A stretch of 64,000 bases of DNA from an uncultured Halomonas sp. GTDB taxonomy: Bacteria > Pseudomonadota > Gammaproteobacteria > Pseudomonadales > Halomonadaceae. Both the position numbers and the translations under genes were made by a program. Shown here one piece after another: positions 47,220-56,412 of the stretch. The notes under the pieces are model-generated. The model searched no databases. It had not been told where the DNA came from and saw nothing but the letters and a program-made list of their open reading frames with translations. Location of the stretch: positions 33,982 to 97,981 of the forward strand of contig NZ_CAMPKE010000015.1 in assembly GCF_946887195.1 (NCBI RefSeq), read 5' to 3'. Each line of letters starts with the position of its first letter. The first letter of the stretch is position 1.

Positions 47220-48505
47220 GCGAACGCATCCGCCGCGATCCGCGCAAGGAATGGATCATTCGCAACCGGCTGCATCCCCAGCACCTCGAGATACTGGCGG
47301 AAATGCACGGCGGGGCCTCGCCCGGCGAGTGGATGGGTCCCAACGGGCTGATGCGCAAGAATCCACATGCCGTGGGTTTCATCGGCCCCAACGGTCTCAA
47401 GCGCATCGACCGCAGCGGCGCACAGCAGGCCGCAGTGCAGTCCGATGATCGCCGGGCCCAGCCCAAGAACGACCGCCTCCGCATCGAGATCGACTCACCC
47501 GCGTTCCTGGTCGCCGTGGTACCCGATATGCCGGGCGGTCGGCTGTCGTCGCACGATCGCGACCTGCTGGGGCTGGCGCGGCAACTGGCCGATGCCGACC
47601 GTGAGCGGCCCGGCGCGGTGTTGGCCGTGGTCTTCGGCGAGCACAAAGAATGCGCTTTCGATGAAACTGGCGCCGACCGCCTGCTGCATCTGACCGATAG
47701 CGATTTCGAAGGTTATACACCCGAAGCGCGCATCGCCGCCCTGCAAAGCGCCGAGCGCGAACTGGTGCCGCGTCACTGGCTATTTCCAGACTCTGCGCTG
47801 GGTGGCGCCGAGCTGGGCCGACGCCTGGCGGCGCGTCTGGGCGAGCGCCCGGCGACCCAGGTCTGGCAGCTCGAGGCGGATGCCGAGAACGGTTGGCGCT
47901 GCACGGCGAGAGGCGCGGCGGGCAGCAGCGATATTTCGCGCGCCTTGCCGCGGGTGGTGCTGGCGCTGGCAGAGTGCGCCGAGCCGGTCAGCGAGACGCG
48001 CCACGCCGCTCGCCCGATCGAGCTGACGCAGGCTCTGCCCGAGATACTGGGGCGCATCGAGGATCTGGGCGCGGTGGCCGTCGATCCCGCCGGCGTGGCG
48101 CTGGCCGAGGCCGAGTTCATCCTCTCCGCCGGCAATGGCGTCAAAGATTGGGACGCCTATCATCATGCCGCTCACGTGCTTGGCGCCACCGAGGGTGCCT
48201 CGCGGGTCGCAGTGGACGATGGCTTCATGGCGCGCGACCGGCAAGTCGGCGCGACCGGCACCTGGGTCAGCGCACGGGTCTACGTGGCGGTGGGTATCTC
48301 CGGTGCCATCCAGCATCTGCAAGGCATTCAGAGTTGCGACAAGGTCGTGGCGATCAACCTCGACGGCGGCTGCGACATGATCAAGCGCGCCGATCTGGCC
48401 GTGATCGGCGATGCCGGTGAGATTCTCGCCGCGCTGGTAGCGCGGGTCGAGCGCTATCGCCAACAGCAGCGGGAACAGCAGCAGGAGAATCGCGATGCCG
48501 CATGA
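47216..48505 (+). CDS. etfA: Electron transfer flavoprotein alpha subunit
   Basis: A 429-residue Etf alpha subunit. The C-terminal FAD domain is clear (ARDRQVGATGTWVSARVYVA, then GISGAIQHLQGIQSCDKVVA). It is about 100 residues longer than common EtfA proteins because of an N-terminal extension (MSERIRRDPRKEWIIRNRLH, with repeated GPNGL motifs), as seen in Pseudomonas betaine-operon EtfA as far as I recall. It accepts electrons from the demethylase. It overlaps dgcB by four bases and etfB by eleven. Confidence 0.9.
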   Translation: MSERIRRDPRKEWIIRNRLHPQHLEILAEMHGGASPGEWMGPNGLMRKNPHAVGFIGPNGLKRIDRSGAQQAAVQSDDRRAQPKNDRLRIEIDSPAFLVAVVPDMPGGRLSSHDRDLLGLARQLADADRERPGAVLAVVFGEHKECAFDETGADRLLHLTDSDFEGYTPEARIAALQSAERELVPRHWLFPDSALGGAELGRRLAARLGERPATQVWQLEADAENGWRCTARGAAGSSDISRALPRVVLALAECAEPVSETRHAARPIELTQALPEILGRIEDLGAVAVDPAGVALAEAEFILSAGNGVKDWDAYHHAAHVLGATEGASRVAVDDGFMARDRQVGATGTWVSARVYVAVGISGAIQHLQGIQSCDKVVAINLDGGCDMIKRADLAVIGDAGEILAALVARVERYRQQQREQQQENRDAA

Positions 48506-49304
48506 CGCCAAATCTCGAGCCGATGCCGGACTGAGTGTCGCCGTGCTGGTCTCGGTGGGCCGCCATCCGCTGACCGCGCGTGCGCGCCGCGCCGACCAGG
48601 ACGCCCGCGCAGTGGAGATGGCGCTGACGCTCAATGCTGTGCAAGCGAGCCTGTTGCATGCCGGATGCCATGACGATGACAGCGACGGTGCGCTGCGCGG
48701 TTATCTGGGCATGGGCTTTGGCGAGATCACGCTCATTGAACAGCCAGCGGGTGCCGATGTAGTCCCGGCGCTGGCCGCTGCGCTGCGCGAAACAGCTCCG
48801 CAACTGGTATTGACCGGCGCTCGCGCCGAGACGGGTGAAGGCTCCGGCCTGCTGCCTTACTTACTTGCCGAATCGCTCGGCTGGCCGGTCGTCGCTGGCC
48901 TGGCCGCGGTGGAGAGCGTCGAGCATGGCGTCGCCACGGTGCTGCAGGCGCTGCCGCGCGGCCAGCGTCGCCGCCTGCGCGTGCGCCTGCCGGCTATCGC
49001 CACGGTGGACGCCAGTGCCCCCGCTGCGCGCCAGAGCGCCTTCGGTCCGGCCCGACGCGGCGCATTCGAGAGGCAGGATTGCTCCAGCGTCGCCGATGAC
49101 GCCCTGGCCGAATGGCGCATGCAGCCGGCGCGCAAGCGGCCCAAGCGACTGAAGGTCGTCAAGGCGGCCTCGGCGCGCGATCGCTTCAAGGCCGCCGCGG
49201 CCAAGGCCGAAGGTGGCAATGGGCAGGTGCTCAGCGATGCGACGCCCGAGCAGGGCGCCGAAGCGATCTTCAAGCTACTAAAGGAGGAAGGCGTGCTGCG
49301 ATAG
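48495..49304 (+). CDS. etfB: Electron transfer flavoprotein beta subunit
   Basis: A 269-residue Etf beta subunit. The AMP/FAD-contacting segment is AVEMALTLNAVQASLLHAGC, and LVLTGARAETGEGSGLLPYL with LGWPVVAGLAAVE follows. It partners with EtfA to carry electrons from DgcAB toward the respiratory chain. It overlaps the end of etfA, has CAGGAGA as ribosome site, and is the last gene of the operon before the convergent EAL gene. Confidence 0.9.
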   Translation: MPHDAKSRADAGLSVAVLVSVGRHPLTARARRADQDARAVEMALTLNAVQASLLHAGCHDDDSDGALRGYLGMGFGEITLIEQPAGADVVPALAAALRETAPQLVLTGARAETGEGSGLLPYLLAESLGWPVVAGLAAVESVEHGVATVLQALPRGQRRRLRVRLPAIATVDASAPAARQSAFGPARRGAFERQDCSSVADDALAEWRMQPARKRPKRLKVVKAASARDRFKAAAAKAEGGNGQVLSDATPEQGAEAIFKLLKEEGVLR

Positions 49305-49327
49305 TACGGCTCTGGCGGGGTGGCAGG

Positions 49328-50101
49328 TCAATCCCGCTTCACCGCGGCGAAGCGCTCTGGCGATACCAGGGGCAACCTCTCCAGTGCCGGCCGAGCGAAG
49401 AAGAAGCCCTGCTGCTTATGGATGCCATGATCGGCCAGCCAGCGCGCCTCATCGATGGTTTCCACGCCCTCGGCGATTAGCTGAATATCGAGATCGCGGG
49501 CCATCATGTCGATGGCCCTGATTATCGCCTGGCGACGCGAATCCTTGTGAATGCGCCGGATCAACTGGCGATCGAGCTTGAGGGTGTCGGGGGCCAGGTC
49601 GGTGAGCAGATCGAGGTTGGCGTAGCCGGCGCCGAAGTCATCCAGTGCGGTGGTAAATCCCATTTCGCGGTAGGTGTCGATGATACCGCGCAGATGGCTG
49701 CGGTCCCTGACGTACTCGGTCTCCACGATCTCGAAGTTGATACGTTGCGTGGGCCAGCCGAGACGCTGCGCGATCGCCAGCGTAGCCTGAATGCATGACG
49801 AGGGCGCATAGACGGCATTGGGCAGCAGGTTGATAGACAACACCTGTTGCATGTCCAGATGATTGGCCAGTTCGATGGCTCTGACGCGGCAGGTCTGGTC
49901 GAAGCGATAGAGGACGTGGTCATCGACCTGGGCCAGAATGCTATCCGCCGTTTGTCCTTCGGGGCCGCGTACCAGCGCTTCGTAGGCGATGATCGTAGCT
50001 TGCGCGACATCGACGATAGGTTGAAAGGCCATGGTGGACTGGAACGGTAGCGAGCCGTCGCAACGCCCGCATCGAGCCTCTATCCGCGCGCAATGGGTCA
50101 T
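49328..50101 (-). CDS. EAL-domain cyclic di-GMP phosphodiesterase
   Basis: A 257-residue protein that is almost only an EAL domain. The motif itself is YEALVRG near residue 40; other catalytic parts are INFEIVETE, ALDDFGAGYANLD, LKLDRQLI, LIAEGVET and KQQGFFFARP, all intact, so activity is expected. It would degrade c-di-GMP and so favour motility over attachment. There is no sensor or GGDEF domain; a short N-terminal stretch with three cysteines (THCARIEARCGRCDG) could bind metal or sense redox. The GGAGGTAGCC site supports the start. Confidence 0.9.
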   Translation of the reverse strand: MTHCARIEARCGRCDGSLPFQSTMAFQPIVDVAQATIIAYEALVRGPEGQTADSILAQVDDHVLYRFDQTCRVRAIELANHLDMQQVLSINLLPNAVYAPSSCIQATLAIAQRLGWPTQRINFEIVETEYVRDRSHLRGIIDTYREMGFTTALDDFGAGYANLDLLTDLAPDTLKLDRQLIRRIHKDSRRQAIIRAIDMMARDLDIQLIAEGVETIDEARWLADHGIHKQQGFFFARPALERLPLVSPERFAAVKRD

Positions 50102-50180
50102 GGCTACCTCCTCCCTCTTGGAACACCACTATCTCATGGCGGCCTACGCGACGCTGGGTTTATCGCAGACACCTTTAACG

Positions 50181-51146
50181 TTATATATCCGTTGTCGCGG
50201 TTTTCGTAACGACTTTCGTCGAAGCATTGCCGCGCACGACCATTACCACGCCGGCGATCGCAATCGCCATGCCGGCCAGAGCCAGCGGACCGAGCGTCTC
50301 GTCGAACAGCCACCAGGCCTCCAGGGCGGTCAGTGGTGGCACCAGGTAGAACAGACTGGCGACCTTCGAGGCAGCGCCGCGTCGAATCATCGCCATCAGC
50401 AGTAGGATCGCCGCGATCGAGAGCCCCAGTACCAGCCAGGCCAGCGTGGCGGCGAAGGTCCAGGTCCAGGCGATGTCACGGGTTTCCAGCAGCAAGGCGC
50501 CCGTGCCCAATGCAACGCTGGCAGCCAGGTACTGTACGACGCTGCCGCCGAGCAGCGGCATGCCCGCGCAAAAGCGCTTCTGATAGAGCGTGCCGGCCGA
50601 GATGCCCAGCAGTGCGGCGAACACGCAGGCCAATGCGCCAAGACCGAAGCCCTTGAAGAGACCGCCTTCGCCGGGCGCGAGATTGCCGCTCAGCACCAGT
50701 GTGATGCCGATCAGTCCCAGCCCCAGCCCCAACCACTGCCAGAGCGAGAGGCGCTCACCGAGCAGCGGCAGGGCCAGCGCGGCGGTCAATAAAGGCTGCA
50801 AGCCCACCAACAGCGAGGCCAGCCCGGCCGGTAGGCCAAGCTTGATGGCATAGAACACCCCGCTCAGATAAATGGCATGCACCAGCAGGCCGGTCACTGC
50901 GACATGCCCCCATAGCGCCTTGGATGCGGGCCACTTCGCCTTGAGTAGCCACATCAGCGGCAGCAACACCAGCAGCGTAAGTGCGAAGCGGACCAACAGG
51001 AATGTGAAAGGCTCGGCGTAGGGCAGGCCAAACTTGGCACCGATGAAACCGGTGCTCCATAGCAGCACGAAGACCACCGGCATGGCGGCCAGCCATTGTG
51101 AGTCACTTTCGTGGGGAGTTGCAGCCCGCGACGGGGGAGGCGTCAT
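50181..51146 (-). CDS. EamA/DMT-family transporter
   Basis: A 321-residue membrane protein with ten predicted helices in two EamA repeats (first repeat FVLLWSTGFIGAKFGLPYAE; second from about residue 165). Family members export amino acids or other metabolites; no substrate can be named. The ATG at 51146 follows GAGGAAAC by eight bases, better than the longer start at 51194. It is a single gene, divergent from the TRAP operon. Confidence 0.88.
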   Translation of the reverse strand: MTPPPSRAATPHESDSQWLAAMPVVFVLLWSTGFIGAKFGLPYAEPFTFLLVRFALTLLVLLPLMWLLKAKWPASKALWGHVAVTGLLVHAIYLSGVFYAIKLGLPAGLASLLVGLQPLLTAALALPLLGERLSLWQWLGLGLGLIGITLVLSGNLAPGEGGLFKGFGLGALACVFAALLGISAGTLYQKRFCAGMPLLGGSVVQYLAASVALGTGALLLETRDIAWTWTFAATLAWLVLGLSIAAILLLMAMIRRGAASKVASLFYLVPPLTALEAWWLFDETLGPLALAGMAIAIAGVVMVVRGNASTKVVTKTATTDI

Positions 51147-51590
51147 GACGGCGTTTCCTCGGTCATGCAGTGGGGGTGAGTGGTGCGCAGGCACAATACA
51201 TTAGCAGGCTATGCTCGTCTCGGTAACTGCCCGCACAGGCCGGACTCGCACCAGTCCGGCCGTACCGCACCGTCATCGCGGAGCGCCTCGCTTTCGGTGG
51301 AAACCGACATCGTTTCCGATGGGTGGCTCGGCAGCTTCACAAAAATAAGCGATTTCTGTTTTAAAAAATTAGCGATTCTGTAAAATCCCGCGCTTCATCG
51401 AGAGATTTCGTAGCGTATCAATGGGTTTTTACTCAACGTTACATTTCCTTGATGCAAATTTTTCAATGGCTTTGCAGCCTTATGTGACTATGAGTATCTT
51501 TGCTCGAGGCGAGATGAGGCCGAGATAACGAGTCGAGCTGTCGGGTCAGCACCGCAAGATCGGTGACAATAACGTTAAGAGGTGTCATGC
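51147..51590. other. AT-rich control region upstream of the TRAP operon
   Basis: A 444-bp gene-free region between the EamA and TAXI genes, with a stretch near 51345-51500 that is much richer in A and T than the surroundings. It holds the candidate promoter at 51472-51500 and an inverted pair TGCAAA/TTTGCA at 51453-51476. No small gene is evident. Confidence 0.6.
51472..51500 (+). promoter_or_regulatory. Candidate promoter of the TRAP operon
   Basis: TTGCAG (51472-51477) and TATCTT (51495-51500) are 17 bp apart, about 90 bp before the TAXI-protein ATG. Confidence 0.45.
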
Positions 51591-52562
51591 ATGAAACATC
51601 ACTCCCTTTACGCAACCATGGTATCCGGTGCGTTGCTTGGTGCCACGGCGTTTTCCGCGCCGGCGATGGCTCAGGAAAAATTCATCACCATCGGTACCGG
51701 TGGCCAGACGGGGGTCTACTACGTGGTGGGCCAGTCGGTTTGCCGCATGGTCAATCGTCTGGAAGATTCGCGCATCAAGTGTAACGCTCCCTCGACCGGC
51801 GGCTCGGTCGCCAACATCAATGGGATCAAGTCCGGCGAGCTGGACATGGGTGTGGTGCAGTCCGATGTGGGCTACCGGGCCTACAACGGCGAAGGCAATT
51901 TCGAACAGCCGTTCAGCGACATGCGCTCGGTCTTCACCATGCACGGCGAGCCGCTGACTCTGCTGGCGCGCGCCGACTCCGGTATCGAAGAGCTCGACGA
52001 TCTCAAGGGCAAGCGGGTCAATATCGGCAATCCGGGCTCGGGCCAGCGTGCCACCATGGAAGTGCTGATGGAGGCCAAGGGCTGGACCAACGACGTTTAC
52101 GCGCTGGCTTCCGAGCTGACCGCCGCCGAGCAGGCTTCGGCACTCGCCGATAACAACATCGATGCCATGGTCTACGTGGTCGGTCACCCTAACGGCTCGA
52201 TCCAGGAAGCCACCACCACCGTCGATGCCAACCTGATTCCGTTGACCGGTCCCGAGGTCGACGCGCTGGTCGAGAAGTATCCGTATTACACCAAATCGGT
52301 GATTCCGGGTGGCCTGTACGCGGGCAACGAGGAGGACGTCGAGACGTTCGGTGTGGCGGCGACCTTCGTTACCGACGCCGATACCGATGCCGATGTGGTC
52401 TATCAGACCGTCAAATCGGTGTTCGAGAACTTCGATCGCTTCAAGCGCCTGCACCCGGCGTTCGCCAAGCTCGAGCCCTCCGAAATGATCAGCAAGGGTC
52501 TGAGCGCGCCGCTGCACGAGGGTGCGGCACGCTACTACAAGGAGCGTGGCTGGATCGAATAA
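51591..52562 (+). CDS. TAXI-family TRAP transporter solute-binding protein
   Basis: A 323-residue periplasmic protein of the TAXI class. A signal peptide is present (MKHHSLYATMVSGALLGATA, cleavage after AMA), then FITIGTGGQTGVYYVVGQSV, the family's opening motif, and CNAPSTGGSVANINGIKSGE. TAXI proteins commonly bind glutamate-like or other carboxylates; the ligand here is unknown. The ATG at 51591 has an AGAGGTG site. It is followed by a stable intercistronic hairpin and the fused permease. Confidence 0.92.
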   Translation: MKHHSLYATMVSGALLGATAFSAPAMAQEKFITIGTGGQTGVYYVVGQSVCRMVNRLEDSRIKCNAPSTGGSVANINGIKSGELDMGVVQSDVGYRAYNGEGNFEQPFSDMRSVFTMHGEPLTLLARADSGIEELDDLKGKRVNIGNPGSGQRATMEVLMEAKGWTNDVYALASELTAAEQASALADNNIDAMVYVVGHPNGSIQEATTTVDANLIPLTGPEVDALVEKYPYYTKSVIPGGLYAGNEEDVETFGVAATFVTDADTDADVVYQTVKSVFENFDRFKRLHPAFAKLEPSEMISKGLSAPLHEGAARYYKERGWIE

Positions 52563-52591
52563 TCGATCGAGTCATTCACCACGCAGATAAC

Positions 52592-52622
52592 GATGCGCGG
52601 CTGCCTGATGGCGCCGCGCATC
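52592..52622 (+). other. Intercistronic hairpin in the TRAP operon
   Basis: GATGCGCGGC (52592-52601) pairs perfectly with GCCGCGCATC (52613-52622), ten pairs with an 11-base loop and no U-run after it. Such hairpins often protect the binding-protein mRNA or reduce expression of the permease that follows. Confidence 0.6.
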
Positions 52623-52683
52623 ATTGGATTCAGGAGAGCATCGCGCTCTCCTTTCGTCGTTATTCGATAGGCAGGACAAGACG

Positions 52684-55281
52684 ATGGCCGAAGACAGCAA
52701 ATCTTCTCCCGCGGGGTCCAGCGAATTGGAGGAGTTGGTTGCCGCCAGCGATACCGGGGCGCGCAAACTGACGGGGTTTCCCAATAAGCTACTGATGAGT
52801 ACGGCGGCCGCCTGGTCGCTATTTCAGCTGTGGATCGCTTCGCCGCTGCCTTTCATGGTCGGCTTCGGCGTATTCAATGCCACCGAGGCACGCTCGATTC
52901 ACCTGGCTTTTGCCCTGTTTCTGGCCTTCATGGCCTACCCGGCCTTCAAGAACTCGCCGCGCGAGCGGATGCCCCTGGCCGACTGGGTACTGGGTGCGAT
53001 AGCCGCTTTTGCCGGTCTCTACCTTTTCCTGTTCTACGATCAGTTGGCGCAGCGGCCCGGCAATCCCATCCTGCAGGACGTGATCATCGGCATCATCGGC
53101 CTGGTGCTGCTGCTCGAGGCGACACGCCGCTCGCTGGGGCCGCCGTTGATGATCGTGGCTCTGGTGTTCATCGTGTACTCGCTGGCTGGGCCATACATGC
53201 CGGGCCTGCTCTCGCATGGCGGAGTGAGTCTGGCGGGCATGGTCAATCATCAATGGGTTTCGACCCAGGGCGTATTCGGCATCGCCTTGGGGGTGTCGAC
53301 CAGTTTCGTCTTTCTGTTCGTGCTGTTCGGCGCGCTGCTCGATAAAGCGGGTGCCGGCAACTACTTCATCAAGCTCGCCTTCTCCCTGCTCGGTCGCTTC
53401 CGCGGTGGGCCGGCCAAGGCGGCGGTGGTCGCCTCGGGTATGACCGGTCTGATCTCCGGCTCATCGATCGCCAATACCGTTACCACGGGCACGTTCACCA
53501 TTCCGATGATGAAGCGCGTCGGCTTCACCTCCGAGAAGGCCGGCGCGGTGGAAGTGGCGGCCTCGGTCAATGGACAGATCATGCCGCCGGTGATGGGCGC
53601 GGCGGCTTTCCTGATGGTCGAGTACGTGGGGATCTCCTACATCGAAGTCATCAAGCATGCCTTCCTGCCGGCGGTCATCTCGTATATCGCGCTGTTCTAC
53701 ATCGTGCATCTCGAAGCGCTCAAGCTGAACATGAAAGGCCTGGAAAGCAGCAACCCCGCCCGGCCACTGCTCAATAAGCTATTGGGATTCCTGACCGGGC
53801 TCATCGTCATCATGGCGCTGTGTGCCGGGGTCTATTATGGCCTGGGCTGGCTCAAGCCAATACTGGGCGACACCACGCCCTGGGTCGTCGCCATCGTGTT
53901 GGCGGTGGTCTACGTGGGCCTGCTGAAAGTCGCTTCGCATTATCCGCCGCTCGAGGTGGACGACCCCAACGATCAGGACGTCAAGATGCCGCAGACGCGG
54001 CCGACGCTGATGGTCGGTCTGCATTATCTGCTGCCGGTCGTGGTACTGGTCTGGTGCTTGATGGTGGAGCGCCTGTCGCCGGGGTTATCGGCATTCTGGG
54101 CAACGGTACTGATGATCGTCATCATCGTCACCCAGCGTCCCTTGCTGGCGATATTCCGCCGCCAGGGCGATATGGACGTAGAGGTCAAGGGCGGCTTTCA
54201 CGACCTGTGGAACGGCCTGGTCGATGGCGCGCGCAACATGATCGGTATCGGTATCGCCACCGCGGCGGCGGGAATCATCGTCGGTGCGGTATCGCAGACC
54301 GGCGTGGGCCTGGTATTGGCCGGCGTGGTCGAAACGCTGTCGATGGGCAACCTGTTGCTGATGCTGCTGCTGACCGCCGTACTCAGCCTGATCCTGGGCA
54401 TGGGGCTGCCGACCACCGCCAACTACATCGTGGTTTCGGCGCTGCTGGCGCCGGTGATCGTCACGCTGGGAGAGCAGAACGGCCTCATCGTGCCGCTGAT
54501 CGCGGTGCATATGTTCGTGTTCTACTTCGGCATCATGGCCGACGTGACGCCGCCGGTGGGGCTGGCCTCGTTCGCCGCGGCGGCGGTATCGGGCGGCGAT
54601 CCGATTCGCACCGGCTTCCAGGCGTTCTATTACAGCCTGCGTACCGCCGCGCTGCCGTTCCTGTTCATCTTCAATACCGACCTGCTGCTGATCGACGTGA
54701 CGTTCCTGGAAGGCGTCATTATCTTCGTCGTCGCCACCGCGGCGATGCTGATCTTCGCCGCCGGTACGCAGGGCTACATGCTCGTCAAGAGCCGCTGGTA
54801 CGAAAGTGTGCTGCTGTTGCTGGTGGCATTCACGCTGTTCCGCCCCGGCTTCTGGATGGACATGGTGCAGGACCCTTACCGCGATGTTGCCCCGGCGCAG
54901 TTCGAGCAGGCACTGGGCAATGCCGATGAAGGCAGCAATCTGCGTGTGCGTATCGAAGGGCTGGATGCCTACGGCAGCCCGACCAGCTTCGTCATGCTGG
55001 TGCCGGTCCCCGAGGGCGACACCGGGGCCGAGCGCATGGAGAATCTGGGCCTGATGCTGATGGAGGATGAAGGCCGCACCCTCGTCGACATGACGACCTT
55101 CGGCAGCACGGCTCAGGATCTGGGCTTCGAGTTCGACCAGGAGATCGTATCGGTTCAGGCGCCGGTGGGAGGCTGGGCCAAGGAGTGGATGTGGATTCCC
55201 GGGCTGGCGGTCTTCGTTCTCGTGGTATTGATGCAGCGGCGCCGGCGTGACGCGGCGTCTACACCTGCCGTGGCGGCCTAG
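52684..55281 (+). CDS. TRAP transporter fused permease (4TM-12TM)
   Basis: An 865-residue inner-membrane protein in which the small and large TRAP subunits are fused, as usual with TAXI systems. Markers of the large subunit are SGMTGLISGSSIANTVTTGT, LGMGLPTTANYIVVSALLAP and MADVTPPVGLASFAAAAVSG. The C-terminal part (from about residue 735) is a further soluble stretch and a final helix. Uptake is driven by an ion gradient, probably sodium in this kind of organism. Start ATG 52684 follows AGGAC. A terminator follows. Confidence 0.93.
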   Translation: MAEDSKSSPAGSSELEELVAASDTGARKLTGFPNKLLMSTAAAWSLFQLWIASPLPFMVGFGVFNATEARSIHLAFALFLAFMAYPAFKNSPRERMPLADWVLGAIAAFAGLYLFLFYDQLAQRPGNPILQDVIIGIIGLVLLLEATRRSLGPPLMIVALVFIVYSLAGPYMPGLLSHGGVSLAGMVNHQWVSTQGVFGIALGVSTSFVFLFVLFGALLDKAGAGNYFIKLAFSLLGRFRGGPAKAAVVASGMTGLISGSSIANTVTTGTFTIPMMKRVGFTSEKAGAVEVAASVNGQIMPPVMGAAAFLMVEYVGISYIEVIKHAFLPAVISYIALFYIVHLEALKLNMKGLESSNPARPLLNKLLGFLTGLIVIMALCAGVYYGLGWLKPILGDTTPWVVAIVLAVVYVGLLKVASHYPPLEVDDPNDQDVKMPQTRPTLMVGLHYLLPVVVLVWCLMVERLSPGLSAFWATVLMIVIIVTQRPLLAIFRRQGDMDVEVKGGFHDLWNGLVDGARNMIGIGIATAAAGIIVGAVSQTGVGLVLAGVVETLSMGNLLLMLLLTAVLSLILGMGLPTTANYIVVSALLAPVIVTLGEQNGLIVPLIAVHMFVFYFGIMADVTPPVGLASFAAAAVSGGDPIRTGFQAFYYSLRTAALPFLFIFNTDLLLIDVTFLEGVIIFVVATAAMLIFAAGTQGYMLVKSRWYESVLLLLVAFTLFRPGFWMDMVQDPYRDVAPAQFEQALGNADEGSNLRVRIEGLDAYGSPTSFVMLVPVPEGDTGAERMENLGLMLMEDEGRTLVDMTTFGSTAQDLGFEFDQEIVSVQAPVGGWAKEWMWIPGLAVFVLVVLMQRRRRDAASTPAVAA

Positions 55282-55320
55282 CGCAAAGGCATGGCGTTGG
55301 GCCGTTCCGGCCCGTTGATC

Positions 55321-55353
55321 AAGACACCCGGCCTCGTGCCGGGTGTCTTGTTT
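55321..55353 (+). terminator. Intrinsic terminator after the TRAP operon
   Basis: AAGACACCCGGC (55321-55332) pairs perfectly with GCCGGGTGTCTT (55338-55349), with a five-base loop, then GTTT. Confidence 0.8.
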
Positions 55354-55393
55354 CCATGGCAGGTACACGTAAAGCAAATAAAAAACTGTAACT

Positions 55394-55407
55394 GCAAATA
55401 AATTTGC
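55394..55407. promoter_or_regulatory. Palindrome upstream of the RpiR gene
   Basis: GCAAATAAATTTGC, a perfect 6-2-6 palindrome, lies 52 bp before the RpiR-family start. An extra GCAAAT half lies at 55374-55379. Known RpiR-type operators (for example HexR) are similar AT-rich dyads, so an autoregulatory site is plausible. Confidence 0.5.
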
Positions 55408-55458
55408 TTAGCAGGAAGGTGCCGGCTAAAGTGACGGGCATGAACCAAGGAGGCTGCG

Positions 55459-56373
55459 ATGTCCGTCACCCATCCGGCGATTCCCCCGCAAAGCTTCGCT
55501 GAGCTCCAGGCACTTGCCACGCATATCCGGCGTGGCGAGAGCGGTGCGCCGCGTCTGTCGTCCAAGGCCCTGGCGCTGCTCGATGCCTTGCTGGCGATGC
55601 CTGAGGCGGTCGGGCTATCGAACATTTCCCGGCTGGGCGAGCAGCACGACGTGAATCCATCGAGCCTGACCCGCCTATCGCACGCGCTGGGCTTTCCCGG
55701 CTTCAAGGCATTCCAGGCGATGTTTCGCGAAGGGCTTGCCGGTAATGCCTTCTACTCCACGCGCGCCGAAAGGCTGCTGGATTTTGGCGAGACGCCGGAG
55801 GCCGTGCCAAATACCGGCCAGGACCGAGCGCTATGGCAGCAAGAGATGGCCAATCTATCCGCCGCGGTGGAAGGGCTCGATGACGAGGCGCTGACGCATG
55901 CCGTCGATAGCATCGTGGCTGCACGGCACATTCATGTGATCGGACTGCGGGCCAGCTTCGGCGCCGCGCACTACCTCGCCTATTACCTCGGCTATCTACG
56001 CGACGCGGTGCGACTGATCTCGCCGCAGGATGGAACGAGCGCCGAACAGGCGCTGTATCTGGGCCCCGGCGATCTGATCATCGGCATCGCCTTTCGTCCC
56101 GAGACCCGCATGAGCGTCGATTACTGTCGACTGGCGGTGGAGCAGGGCGCAACACTGGTGGCCCTGTCCAATCATCCCCAGTCGCAACTGGCGAACCTGG
56201 CCGAACGGCCGTTGATCGCCCCGGCCGCAGGGCCGTTCTTCTTCAACCCCATGAGTAGCCTGTTCCTGCTGGTGGAGCTGTTGCTATCGCGCGTCGCCCG
56301 GGAACTGGGCAGCACGGCGATTGCCAGCATTCGCCGGCGCGAGGCGCTGATCGCGCGCCTGAATATCGAATGA
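55459..56373 (+). CDS. RpiR/MurR-family transcriptional regulator
   Basis: A 304-residue regulator with an N-terminal RpiR HTH (about 20-95; VGLSNISRLGEQHDVNPSSL, then RLSHALGFPGFKAFQ) and a C-terminal SIS domain (about 135-270; HIHVIGLRASFGAAHYLAYY) that binds phosphosugars or similar ligands. It stands between the TRAP operon and an aminotransferase gene and may control one or both. AAGGAGG precedes the ATG. Confidence 0.88.
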   Translation: MSVTHPAIPPQSFAELQALATHIRRGESGAPRLSSKALALLDALLAMPEAVGLSNISRLGEQHDVNPSSLTRLSHALGFPGFKAFQAMFREGLAGNAFYSTRAERLLDFGETPEAVPNTGQDRALWQQEMANLSAAVEGLDDEALTHAVDSIVAARHIHVIGLRASFGAAHYLAYYLGYLRDAVRLISPQDGTSAEQALYLGPGDLIIGIAFRPETRMSVDYCRLAVEQGATLVALSNHPQSQLANLAERPLIAPAAGPFFFNPMSSLFLLVELLLSRVARELGSTAIASIRRREALIARLNIE

Positions 56374-56412
56374 TGCGATCGACTCTCCGACCGATGCCTC
56401 AAGGAGGCAGCC

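Noticed and set aside
54085..55377. A 430-residue minus-strand frame rich in His, Gln and Arg
   Set aside because: It is antisense to the TRAP permease; the composition is typical of shadow frames.
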